Source: Cytospora piceicola (lineage: Eukaryota; Ascomycota; Sordariomycetes; Diaporthales; Cytosporaceae). From it: DNA of 64,000 nucleotides. Location: assembly GCA_023375675.1 (NCBI GenBank), contig JALQBC010000043.1, forward strand, positions 186,001-250,000. The letters are read 5' to 3'. Shown here piece by piece: positions 22,711 through 34,276 of the stretch (its first letter is position 1; the number at the start of each line of letters is the position of its first letter). The translations under genes were made by a program, and so were the position numbers. The notes below the pieces were generated by a model. The model was not told the DNA's origin and searched no databases. It saw nothing but the letters and a program-made list of their open reading frames with translations.

Positions 22711-23817
22711 TCAAAGATTGCTCTCTGACTTCTCCACATCAGCCAGATACAACTCCCTTAGCTTCTCCCACTCCCCATCTGGCAGCTTTCCCTTCAAGGG
22801 AAGCCGGCCTCCCTCCAACGTGCCCAAGCCCGTGACGCGGAAGACAGCTTCCTTGATACCCACGATGCCCGTTTTCCCGATGTACTCCTCTGCCTTGCTG
22901 ACCACGTACTGCAGCCTCTGCACCTCGGCAAGTGCCTCCTGCTCGATGGGCCTCTTCTCTGCGAGGCTCATGAGCCTGGCCACGGTCTTGGGGTAGATGG
23001 CTGCCAGCCCGTCGATGACTCCCGCCGCCCCAAAGAAGACGATTGGCCCCAGCTGCTGGCCAAAACCACTGTAGACCCTGAATTTGTTATGGTCTATTGC
23101 CGGGTCTAGGGAGACCTGGACGTGGTGAGACACGTTACCGTGTGACCTGGTTCATATTAGCATAGTGAATACCTTATGCAGGTGAGAGGGTTTCGCTTAC
23201 ATCTTGCATCCGACGATATTTGGGTGTTGGGCTAGAGCCGTGTATGTCTCAGGGGCAACCAAGACATTGTTGGTTACGCCAGGATAGTTATATCTGCAAG
23301 CCACATCAGCACCACTGATATTCAAGCTCCCGGCTCGGGTATTCTTTATGTTTGAAACTTACATCAAGATGGGAATGGGACTGTTGTCCGCAATGATGGT
23401 GTACCACTCCTTGATATTAGCCTGGGAACCTGCCGGCCCAAAGTAGCCAGGGACGAGCACGAGACCCCATTGCGCACCGGCATTGGCGTAGTCCTGCAGC
23501 CACTCCAATGTCTCGTCTATGCCGTTGGTGAGAACACCAGCCATGATGGGGTAGTCCGGGAAGCCGGCATCGTCGAGCCCTTTCCTGCAGCCGGCGACAA
23601 GGTCGTAGCGTTCCTGGCGGTTCAGGTGTACGGCCTCCCCCGTGGAGCCGAGGAGGACAAGCCCACGGATGCCGTTCTTGGCCAAGAAGATGGAGTGCTT
23701 GGTCTGTGTCTCGACGTCGACCTTTGGCTGCAGTCCTGAGGATGCGGAGGCCGGGTGAAGGAAGGTGGGGACAGGGACGAATACACCCGTGGGAGGGCTG
23801 GTTACAGAGGCTGACAT
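22711..23817 (-). CDS. 2-keto-3-deoxy-sugar-acid aldolase, DHDPS/NAL superfamily (LGA1/gaaC-like)
   Basis: Class I aldolase that should split a 2-keto-3-deoxy-hexonate into pyruvate and glyceraldehyde. Exons 23817-23363, 23293-23201 and 23146-22711 give 327 residues, normal for the family. Motifs: LLGSTGEAVHL (carboxylate-binding loop), ILIYNYPGVTNN (catalytic Tyr) and VGCKMSHGN with the Schiff-base Lys. The Lys region fits fungal L-threo-3-deoxy-hexulosonate aldolases (LGA1/gaaC) better than lysine-pathway DHDPS, which fungi lack. It is divergent from an aldo-keto reductase (510-bp shared promoter) and near a D-galactonate dehydratase, so 2-keto-3-deoxy-D-galactonate is a likely substrate here; the substrate stereochemistry is inferred from context only. 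Confidence 0.9.
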
Positions 23818-24173
23818 CTTGTCTTGACTTGATGTTCTTTTCCTTCGCTGGGAAATATGTGATGGAATGTGTCTTCTACCCCTGATGCCCCCCTCCTAAG
23901 ACACAATATTTTGAGGTCGTTCGTGATCAGACAAGAGGTGGGTCGTAGTGACTTGTTGCTCGGGTCATTGTCTGCCGAGAGGCACCGGGACCATCTCCGC
24001 ACATCGGTAGTGTCTCGAACTCTTGGCCCGGAGTCCCCTCCCCTCCCGACCTCAGCCGTGACGAACTCCGTTGAGCTTCTCCGCTCTCAATGCAGATTTT
24101 ACCTCAAGGCATTTCCGGCCGGATAACAGACGTAGAGCTGTGGTTGTATCCACAATTCGCATGCAGTTGTGAT

Positions 24174-24193
24174 GGTGTGACATGGGTCACACC
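24174..24193. promoter_or_regulatory. Perfect inverted repeat GGTGTGAC-N4-GTCACACC in a divergent promoter
   Basis: Eight-base arms around a 4-nt centre lie 134 nt upstream of the reductase ATG and 357 nt upstream of the aldolase ATG. A second shorter dyad (TGTGG-N6-CCACA) is about 35 bp to the left. A regulator dimer site serving both genes is a reasonable guess; no known factor is assigned. Confidence 0.45.
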
Positions 24194-24327
24194 TCGCGTG
24201 CGTCGGGCGTCTACATCGGGGAAACCGTTACTGGTACTCCGTACGCACGTACAAAGACCCTCCTCTTCACTTACGTGAAGAATTCACTCTGAACTAACTC
24301 ACACGGATATCGCTTGAAAGAAACAAA

Positions 24328-25672
<1,345 letters not shown>

Positions 25673-26412
25673 AGAGCGACTGTCGACCGGTGATGGGATT
25701 GTCCCTAGATGTCGGGTGAGCACTCATATTGTACTCCATTTATACCTCCGGGCTCTGGCATGAAGTGTTTGTGAATGCTCGAAGAAGTCGCCCCTGAGCA
25801 GAGGGAGGCCCTATATAAAGTATCTAAGTAATCACGAAGTGTCACACGCCCAGATAGTTACTGAAAGACCTACTAAGTAGGCAGGGCTCCGTCTTCATTT
25901 GGCTTTCGATGTGCCCGGGGGGGGTTGAGAATTAGAAACAGCAGCATGACAGGGTTAGGGATTGGGGGCTTGTTTTCCAGGAGTCAGTCTCCTCTCTCCC
26001 CTCACGTAATGTGTGCTTCGGGTGGAAAAGCAGCAAGTGGGCTGTCGCTTTTCCGTCGTTGCTCGATTTGATGGGCCCCTTTTCCTTGCATCATGTACCG
26101 CCGACTCACCCGAAAATAACGTCACGGAGCATGAGCCATCGTCCACAGGTCTCATGGCAAGACCCCACCACCATCCGCGGCACATAAACACGTGCCATCG
26201 TCGACTAATTTCAGGACTGACTGCTGCTTGAAGTAACTCGCACCGAACAACGAATGGGGCCAGCGCACTCCGGTATTTCAGCAGCAATACCAGTCTGACA
26301 TGTGGTTGAGCTTCTCGGGCGCGATCATTTTATAGTATTTCAGGCCCCCTTCTCCCCTCCTCTACACCTGGGCACCACCACCAAGACGGATTGTAGAGGA
26401 TAATCAGTCAAA
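25673..26412. other. Intergenic and promoter of the D-galactonate dehydratase gene
   Basis: No gene seen. Includes an 8-G run ending at 25924. A TTTATAG-like element lies about 85 bp before the next ATG. Confidence 0.4.
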
Positions 26413-27663
26413 ATGGGGAAAATAGCTACCATGGAGTACTTCCGCGTGCCGCCACGCTGGCTCTTCGTCAAGATCATGGACGATAAGGGAAACGTTGGTT
26501 GGGGCGAGGCTTCGCTGGAGGGCCACACGCAGGCCGTCGAGGGTTGCCTGGACGCATGGTTCGAACGTATCACTGGCTTCGAAGCCGATGACATCGAGCA
26601 CATATGGCAGTTGTCGTGGCGCACCAGCTTTTACAGAGGGGGTCCGGTCTTCATGAGCGCGCTGGCTGGCATTGACATCGCCCTCTGGGACTTGAAGGGT
26701 TCGGGGATCCATACATCTGCCTTCCGAATTGGGTTTCACTGACACTTCGGCAGGTCGAAAGCTTGGAGTTCCTATCTACCAACTGCTTGGGGGGAAGGTC
26801 CGTGACAAGCTGAAGGTGTATGCGTGGATAGGGGGTAACAGGCCCAGCAACGTCGCAGACGAAGCGTGAGTCTAGCTTGATATCACGGCGAAGTCAGACT
26901 AACACACGCGTGAAGAAAGGCACGAAAGGCACAAGGCTTCAGCTGCATCAAGATGAATGCGACTGACGACATGGCATGGCTAGACTCACCCAGTCTCCTA
27001 GACTCATGTGTCGACCGTGTCAAGGCAGTCAAGGCACTCGACATGGACGCTGGCGTCGACTTCCACGGACGGCTGCACAAGCCCATGGCCAAGCAGCTTG
27101 TCAAACTGCTCGAGCCGTACCGACCCCTATTCGTCGAGGAGCCGCTCCTGTCCGAGCATCTCGCGGCCATCAAGTCACTGGCAGAACAGACCAGCATCCC
27201 GATAGCCCTCGGCGAGCGTCTCCACAGCAGGTGGGACGTCAAGCCCTTTCTCGAGGCCGGCTGCGTGGATATCTTGCAGCCTGACATCTCACACGTCGGT
27301 GGCATATCCGAGTTGAGGCGCATCGCCGCCATGGCTGAGGCATACGACGTGGCTCTCGCCCCGCACTGCCCGCTGGGGCCCATAGCCCTGGCGGCGAACT
27401 GTCAGGTGGACTGCTCCAGCCCGAACTTTGCCATCCAGGAGATGAGCTTGGGGATACACTACAATGCGGGTGGGCCGGATCTTACCAGCTACACCAAGAA
27501 CCCAGAGGTCTGGAATGTCACGGATGGCTATATCGATATTCTCAATGGTCCTGGACTGGGCATTGAGATCGACGAGGAACAAGTAAGAGCCTTGTCGAAG
27601 GATGCTAAGCCGTGGGTCTCTCCTGGTTTTATTGGCCCTGGCGGGGAAGTCCGTGAGTGGTAA
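26413..27663 (+). CDS. D-galactonate dehydratase, enolase superfamily (DgoD type)
   Basis: Dehydrates D-galactonate to 2-keto-3-deoxy-D-galactonate with Mg2+. Exons 26413-26698, 26754-26865 and 26916-27663 give 381 residues, almost exactly the length of bacterial DgoD. From start to end the match to DgoD is strong: PPRWLFVKI at the N-terminus, CIKMNA (Lys), VDFHGR (Asp ligand), FVEEPLL (Glu ligand), GERLHSRWD (Glu ligand), [10 protein letters not shown], and [14 protein letters not shown] with the catalytic His. The chain ends in a REW tail like the bacterial enzyme. It is not the fungal L-galactonate dehydratase (gaaB/LGD1), whose N-terminus differs. Its aldolase and glyceraldehyde-reductase neighbours supply the following steps. 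Confidence 0.92.
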
Positions 27664-27912
27664 GAGGAGAACGACAGAAGGATTGTTGCCAACGCAGACG
27701 GAAAGTTTGCCTGGTGTTGGACATACTGTGTTGCAATGCAGAATCGGCACCTGCATGGTAGTATGTAGTCTATTCAATGCGACAACAGTATACTGAGCAC
27801 TGGGTATGACAGGGCACCAATTGTTACTCCTGGGAAATTTTCGAGTACTAAATAACATCGCTCAAAGATAGACCTCAAAACGCTGTAATGCCCCCCCCCC
27901 CTTATCTTTCCA

Positions 27913-28554
27913 TCATTCAGGATCTCGAGAGTCCGATCGTTTCTGGTGCAGCTCAAGGCTCCGCCAATCAAGCTCAAATTGGTCCTCGTCCTTGATCTCG
28001 ATGGGCTCCAGGTCGACAATTTCGATCACTCGCTCCACCATTGGATTACTGTTCGCCACAAGCTCGCTGTCGTCATCATCAACATCCTGAGCTGCAGAGT
28101 TGGTTAACTCAGTTGCCTTTGCCATGCTCTTGCTCTTGCCCTTGCCCTTGCCCTCGCTATTCTCGCTTCGTGTAGCGACGATGATCTCAGCACTTGAGGT
28201 TGAACAGACGCTGTCGTCTTCCTGGTCGTTGCTCGTGGCACCATTGGCATCGGAATCGTCCAGCTGCAACTCCAAAATCTTCTTGCGCAGTGACCACCAA
28301 TTACTGTGGGCAACCTGGAAGTGGTTTTTCTTGCTGAAACCACAGATGGCCGACCACTGTTTTATGTCGAACTAGCTCCGCCAGGGTCAGCTTTTGACTA
28401 CTAGGGGTTGGATGAAGGGCTGATTGGCAAAACCTACGAGCTTTCTGGGTGGCTGAGTGAGAATCTCAGGGTGGAGGCAGCGGAGCATCAAGACGGCCTT
28501 CTCGGCCTCGCGCCTCGACAGCCCACCGATGAGGTCCTTCTGGCGTATAGGCAT
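27913..28554 (-). CDS. Hypothetical protein, Lys/Gly- and acid-rich
   Basis: Two exons (28554-28438 and 28371-27913) with a clean 66-nt intron (GTAGGT donor, GCTGAC branch site, CTAG acceptor) give 191 residues. The first 75 residues look folded, with DLIGGLSRREAEKAVLMLRC and WSAICGFSKKNHFQVAHSNWW; the Trp/Arg/Lys content there is reminiscent of small DNA-binding or regulatory helices. The rest is low-complexity: acidic and Ser-rich, with an alternating GKGKGKSKS stretch near residue 115. I recognise no family. The unspliced frames stop early, so the intron supports a real gene. Short fungal proteins with a small N-terminal helical domain and a disordered tail are common, and no function is assigned. 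Confidence 0.5.
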
Positions 28555-29395
28555 GATTTGTTTCGTGTAGAAACTATGAGGCAGTTTTGGAGTTCTGGAT
28601 GATGCCCGATACACTTAAGAAGAGTACGTTTGGAAGAGGGTGTGCAAGAGAGTGAAGAAAATTCGAGAAGACAAAGAGTTTTGGGTAGAAGCCACCGATA
28701 TCAGCGTGGCACTGATTCACTGCCGCCTGTGCAAGATCATTCTGCCCGTCCAGATGTAAGTAGCACTACAGAAAACGACTTGTGACTAGTAGGAAACTGT
28801 GAGTGGGAGCAGTTAGTCATCATAGTATTCTTCCAGGCTTCACACGACCACGTATTTCAAGTGTTTATGCCTGGGCAAATTCAATGTGATGTGAAAGATA
28901 TTAAGGAGGAGAGGGTGGCATCTTAGCAGAGACTATCTTTGTGATGACAGTGCCATGGAACCGGCACTCACCTGCTCGCACGCTGCTCATCAAGTATGGT
29001 TCGATCAAAGAAGACAATAGACAAAGAATGGGAGGGTGCGCTGAGGGGAAGGGGCGGGGGGGCGGGGGGCCGCCAATCTCTACCTAGTTATTGTCGTGTC
29101 GACAAAGTAACCGCCACACGAAGACTACAACAATGGGCTTGTTCAACAAGGGTATTCTTGTTCATCATCAACATTGGGGAACAATGGATTGTTGCTTACA
29201 GCCCGAAACAATGCCGGTCATTCTCTGGAGACATTATAAATATCCCGGGATTCCCGGTGTTCCAAGGTTATTCTAGAATTCTGAAGGTATCAGACATTGT
29301 TGCAACACGCTACGGCACTACACTTGTTATCGAAAACTCATCGCGCTGTCTTCCGAACTAACATAGGTATCAGGAACATCTACCCATCCATCACG
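28555..29395. other. Intergenic, no gene seen
   Basis: A 121-codon plus-strand frame (28996-29361) includes a G-rich, Arg/Gly low-complexity run and no recognisable domain; I do not call it. Confidence 0.4.
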
Positions 29396-30196
29396 ATGAG
29401 CGCCCGTCAACTCTCGGAGGTCAGCATGCTTGTTGATCTCGAGTCGACGGCCTGGGTCGCAATTGCGCTCCCTCCCAGCTTCGGTCAACATTCCGCCCAA
29501 AGCATTGCTGCAGAGTATGAAGAAGCTGTAGACGATCTTCCGAGACCGTTGCTTGATGCTGTCTTGAACGGTAAGTACCGAAAGGTGTTCCCTCCCTCCG
29601 CCTTGTCCCTCCCCAAACCCACAGAGATGGCGAGTCTCGAAGGTGTGAGCATCACTACCATTCTCGATCGTCACCTTTTCTTCTTACACAATCTTGTCGC
29701 TGAGCTTCGCGGGGTGTTTGCTGTCATGGACGATGTGATTCTAGGCTTCGACTGGACCCACTGGCGTAGAACCCAGGTTACCACAGATGCAGACCCGTTC
29801 TACTTCGTCGACATCACCCAGACATCCCAGTCTCTGACTCCAATGGGTGTTCAGCTTCTGAGAAGCGTGGTCCGCATGCGCACGGCCTGTGTCGACTGGC
29901 GCCGAGTGTCCAGTGACTTCGAGGAATTGCTGGAATTGGCTGGGCAGGTTCTCCAGGGGAAGCGCAGCCCGGAGGCTCGCATGGACGACCATGACCTTCG
30001 CGAGCTTGACGCGCAGAAGTCAGCTTGGGAGTCGGCGTTCCTCGAGATCAGTCTCGACTGGTTCATACTGTTGAGGGGCGCCGACGCCAACGACTTCATC
30101 TCCTGGGATCGTAAGCGTCGCCAAGAGAACAAGAAGGCGAGAGTTACAGGCCAGCAAGATTTGTTTTCTCAGTTCAAGAGCCTGAACATTTGTTGA
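29396..30196 (+). CDS. Hypothetical protein, intronless
   Basis: One exon of 266 residues starting at MSARQLSEV; upstream in-frame codons back to 29297 look like leader. Largely helical and soluble, with WVAIALPPSFGQHSAQ near the start, a hydrophobic TILDRHLFFLHNLVAELRGVF helix in the middle, and a charged C-terminus (KRRQENKKAR). There is no signal peptide or membrane helix. GC-rich third positions support coding. I do not recognise the family. It sits between the D-galactonate and 3-hydroxyanthranilate clusters without an obvious link to either. Confidence 0.6.
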   Translation: MSARQLSEVSMLVDLESTAWVAIALPPSFGQHSAQSIAAEYEEAVDDLPRPLLDAVLNGKYRKVFPPSALSLPKPTEMASLEGVSITTILDRHLFFLHNLVAELRGVFAVMDDVILGFDWTHWRRTQVTTDADPFYFVDITQTSQSLTPMGVQLLRSVVRMRTACVDWRRVSSDFEELLELAGQVLQGKRSPEARMDDHDLRELDAQKSAWESAFLEISLDWFILLRGADANDFISWDRKRRQENKKARVTGQQDLFSQFKSLNIC

Positions 30197-31512
30197 CGAG
30201 TTCTGGAAGGAATCTACTAGAAGTTTGTGTCTTTTTTCTATTTACTGTTTTAATTTGAATTTCATCTACCCGAAAACTCGAGACTGTAAACTAATATTCG
30301 TGAAATACAGTGCCCTTGTCAATCCTGACTTTGTAGAAAGGATATGAACGCTGAAAGCCAGGCGTCGTACACCTACCTACCTAACATTAAAGTATGTTCA
30401 AGTAACTACTCAGTCAGCATGAAAAGTTCGGCTCACCTGCAGTGAGCCGTAGCTAGGGTTCGATCATGCCGGGCCTACTGCTGTGTTATGCAACTCCTCG
30501 GCGTAGAGACAAAGGGGACGAAATGATACCTATTGAACCCTTGGGAAATCAACCCAGGGTCTATCTGATTGCCATGATATTGTACTTGATAGCCCAAGCC
30601 CCTTGTGCAAATGACAGCAAACGGCACGGGTAAGGGACGGCTGAGACGGCTGGGATATAACTGTCTAAAACAGTCAATCTATATAGCAGCCATCTCGGTT
30701 CCAAACAGAGATCTCGGGACCGTCTGATGAACTCAAATAGCATACAAATAGTAGGGCAGAAGGCCTGTTGAAGGTTTATCTTCTGCCCATCGCGACCAAT
30801 TCACTCATTTGCCCATTAAAATCTGATCCATTTTGACAAATATGTGCCCCCCTATTACCGCACGTATCTTGATGTGACCTAGAAGATGGTCCTAATAGGG
30901 CTCCAACCAACAGCGCCGACTCTCGATGCCGTGTATAATCCCAAATATGTATCCAAGACACGATAAGCCTGAGAGCTGTATTAGACCCAGGTAATCCCCA
31001 TGTTCTGCACTGAGAAGCCCACCTCCAATAGGGATACTGGTCAATATCCTGATCGAGTAAAAAGTGCCACCACGCTTCCGTTTGACTAGTCAAACAGTCC
31101 TATGGCATCCTCGAGGTCTTGTTCCGCGCTGTACATCGAGACTTGCTTGGGAAGAATTCCAATAGGAACAGTGAAAGCATTCCGGGCCGCCCCCCCCCCC
31201 CCAGCGATGATCCTATCCTGTACTGTCCTCCCTGAATAACCATTCTTCCAGGGCCAGAACTGGGTCTATATAGTTGGGAAAGACAAAAAGATACTGGGTA
31301 TAACAAGTGTTAAGCTTACACAGATAGACACATTTGATGTCGCGGTAATAAAAATGGAAGAGTTGCTGTGGCTGTATGGCGGCGTTACATCAGGTTATCG
31401 CCAACAAATTCACTATCAGAATTGTACTTTGTAGGAGTATCTAGGGGGCTGCATAATATCTACAGTGACCGATTAAACGCCATGTTCGCCCCTGTCCTTG
31501 TAATCCCCTTTC
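30197..31512. other. Intergenic, no gene seen
   Basis: About 1.3 kb, AT-rich, with a 13-C run at 31190-31202. Open frames are short and lack coding features. Confidence 0.45.
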
Positions 31513-32867
31513 TTATTCCAAATGTGCGCCCTTCCTAAATTCCAGTAGACGGCTCTCATACTTGACCTGGAACTCCTCACCCAGCTTCAACAACCGAATA
31601 GCATTCCCAGCCAACACGCCGGCCCTCTCATCCCAGCTCAAGAACGTATCCAAGTTCCTCCCTCCCTTCCCGTTCCCGATCAGCATCTCGCCAGCAGTGG
31701 GAACCTCTCCGAGTGGGAAAGGATAGTCACTGCCCAGCACCATGTTCGCGGACGGGATCTTCCGCAGGACGTAGTCGAGAAGATCAGGGTCGTGCACCAG
31801 GCTGTCGATCCAGATGTTGTTCCCGCTCGCGAGGTGCTCTGTTGGCGTGATACCCCCGGCGGAATGTGCGACGAGGTCAGGCCGGCAGTCGAAGCCGTGC
31901 TGGATGCGGCCCAATAGTGCCGGAAATGCACCTCCGGCGTGGGCGAAGCAGATACGGAGGTTGGGGTGGCGGAGGAAGACGCCGCCAGAGGTGAGATTCT
32001 GCATAGCCAGGGCTGTCTCGCAGGGCCTTGTTTATATGTCAGCATTTATGCCCGCAGTCAGAAATTGGGTGGGTTTCCGGTGTTTACTTACATGCCGACC
32101 AGCCAGCTGCCCCAGTACTTGCCCCATCTCGCCTCGTTCTCCTGCTTCCAGGAGTAGCCCAGGGGGTGCACAAAGACTGCCATATCCAACTCCTCGCATG
32201 CTCTCCAGAAGCTCTCTAGCCTCTCGTCGTCCAGATCCATCTCCCCATCTGCCAACGGGGCTGACGTCCCGATCTGAACACCCACCAGCCCCAGCTCCTT
32301 CGACCTCCTCAGCTCTTTGACGGCCTCGTCGACGTCCTGGAGCGGGACAGTGGCCAGTCCTACAAACCGTTCCGGAAACTCCGTCACAATGTCTGCGATA
32401 TGCTCGTTCAGCGACCTCGCCAGCACGACTGCAGGCTCGACGGGGGCGTCGTAGCAGAAGAGCAGGGGCACGGTCGACAGGACCTGCACGTCCACCCCGG
32501 CGGCATCCATCTCCTCGATCCTGGTGGCCGCGTCATAGCAGTTTGGTTTTACCCGTCGGAAGAACGAGCCCCCATTGTACATATCGATGTCGCCCGCGCC
32601 GTCCTCGCTGGGCTTGAAGCTGGGCCAGGAGTAGGGCTTCGTCGTGGACGTGGGGACGGACGCGAGGTCGGGAAGCGAGGACGGCATTATATGTGTGTGA
32701 AGGTCTATGCGGTAGAGGGATTCACCGGTCCTTTGTGCATGGTGGATGTGGGATTGTGTTGGTGGTGAACCGCTGCTGAGGCTGGTTAGGGGTGTCGATG
32801 ATCCAGACCCGGAAGAGCCCGAACAGCACTCGCAGCTGCTAGCCTCTGTGAGGATCCCAGGAGCCAT
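31513..32867 (-). CDS. 2-amino-3-carboxymuconate-6-semialdehyde decarboxylase (amidohydrolase superfamily)
   Basis: Zinc-dependent decarboxylase that turns ACMS, the ring-opened product of 3-hydroxyanthranilate, into 2-aminomuconate 6-semialdehyde. Exons 32867-32092 and 32026-31513 give 429 residues. After a roughly 55-residue Ser/Gly/Cys-rich extension, the TIM barrel begins with [14 protein letters not shown] (metal-binding HxH). Later metal and active-site residues lie in [14 protein letters not shown] and [10 protein letters not shown] (Asp). [14 protein letters not shown] and [12 protein letters not shown] fit the ACMSD subfamily. The neighbouring dioxygenase makes its substrate and the neighbouring dehydrogenase uses its product. 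It is divergent from the dioxygenase across a 697-bp promoter. Other amidohydrolase-2 decarboxylases are possible on motif alone; context makes ACMSD likely. Confidence 0.92.
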
Positions 32868-33153
32868 GTTGTTATGATTCAAGATATAAGATATTAATTG
32901 AGAGTGCGTTAGGATCTATGGGATATTCCCATGTGTTCTACACTTGAAGATAGTAATTGTTGTCAGGGGGGAGATGCTCGTAGGTTGACCACTTGAGCAA
33001 CAGCCGATTTAAGAATTGGATAAAACAACAACAGAACAAAAGAAACACTTGCCACCAGATTAACAGGGCCTTAGATACCATCAAAATGTACATCATTGCC
33101 CTCCATGGCATGGCCTTGTGGCCGGTGTGATGTTTGATACCGCCGTCTTTCCG

Positions 33154-33250
33154 CTTCCGTGTTTTCGGATGGAAGCGCGGAAGTTCAGGTTCTGGCTCGA
33201 GTCGCGGAAGCTGTGTGCCAGAGCTCGTTGAGCTGCCAGGAATTCGGAAG
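33154..33250. promoter_or_regulatory. Cluster of four CGGAAG motifs in the ACMSD/dioxygenase divergent promoter
   Basis: CGGAAG or its complement occurs at 33154-33159, 33178-33183, 33205-33210 and 33245-33250. The same hexamer clusters in the other divergent promoter of this gene group (36061-36164). A shared regulator site is inferred, not known. Confidence 0.45.
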
Positions 33251-33564
33251 ACTCACAGCGGCATAAGCGCTGACGGGTTAGGGGCGATACCACTAAACTC
33301 AGGTCCCGCAGACCCTGAATTATCGTGCCACAGCGGGACAAACGGCGATAAAGTCATTACCTGGGACAACGTGTACCGACGACTGCCGCTCGATGAAACT
33401 GAAATCTCACCTATTCATATGTTGCAAGCATTTCTCACCTGTGTAAATCTTATTCATATACTCAGTCATCCAACAAGAAAAGTCGCATCCTTGTCTCAAA
33501 TCATACAAACTTCAACCGTTGCCATCCACAAACACCCCTCACAAAACCTCAAGTACCACCAAAA

Positions 33565-34128
33565 ATGGCAGGCGACGCACCAGCCCCCAAGGCCCTCCCA
33601 CCACCACTGGCCTTCGCCTCCTGGCTAGGCCAGAACCAAAACCTCCTCCAGCCGCCCGTCAACAACTACTGCCTCTTCAGCGGCGCGGACTTTGTCCTCA
33701 TGGTCGTCGGCGGCCCCAACACGCGCAACGACTACCACGTGAACGAGACGGAGGAGTGGTTCTACCAGCTGAAGGGCGCAATGTGCCTCAAGGTCGTGGA
33801 GAAGGACGAGGATGGCGGCGAGTACTTCAAGGACGTCGAGATCAAGGAGGGCGAGATGTTCCTGCTGCCGGGCAACACGCCGCACAACCCTGTGCGGTTC
33901 GCGGACACGATCGGGCTTGTGATGGAGCGCACCAGGCCCGAGGGGAGTCTGGACCGGTTGAGGTGGTACTGCAAGAAGGGCGGGCACGAGAGGCCGACGG
34001 TGATCAGGGAGGAGACGTTTCACTGTACGGATTTGGGGACGCAGTTGAAGCCGTTGATTAACAACTGGAGGGAAAATGAGAGCTTGAGGAAATGTTCTGT
34101 CTGTGGGCAGACGGAGGATCCCCAATAG
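33565..34128 (+). CDS. 3-hydroxyanthranilate 3,4-dioxygenase
   Basis: Cupin-fold Fe(II) dioxygenase that opens 3-hydroxyanthranilate to ACMS. One exon, 187 residues, the usual length. Family motifs are clear: NNYCLFSGADFVLMVVGGPN; the iron ligands His and Glu in DYHVNETEEWFYQ and His in LPGNTPHNPVRFADT; and GLVMERTRPEG. Near the C-terminus a RWYC Cys, FHCTDLGTQLKP and a KCSVCG pair suggest the extra metal site seen in yeast/bacterial forms. In fungi this enzyme (Bna1) normally feeds NAD synthesis; here it is grouped with three downstream degradation enzymes, so a catabolic copy is likely. It is convergent with the dehydrogenase gene (148 bp between stop codons). Confidence 0.95.
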   Translation: MAGDAPAPKALPPPLAFASWLGQNQNLLQPPVNNYCLFSGADFVLMVVGGPNTRNDYHVNETEEWFYQLKGAMCLKVVEKDEDGGEYFKDVEIKEGEMFLLPGNTPHNPVRFADTIGLVMERTRPEGSLDRLRWYCKKGGHERPTVIREETFHCTDLGTQLKPLINNWRENESLRKCSVCGQTEDPQ

Positions 34129-34276
34129 GGGAGGGAGGTGAGACACCATGGGATAGTGAGGAGTGATACCTAGGAATAACATAGAATCAAACACTTATTG
34201 AATTCGAGACAAGTCTCATAAATTTGATAATCAACCCAAATCTCGCTTCAATGGTTCCATTCATCTTATATATCTC

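Noticed and set aside
30421..30480. tRNA-like T-loop sequence (GGGTTCGAT)
   Set aside because: No matching acceptor, D-arm or anticodon stem could be drawn around it.
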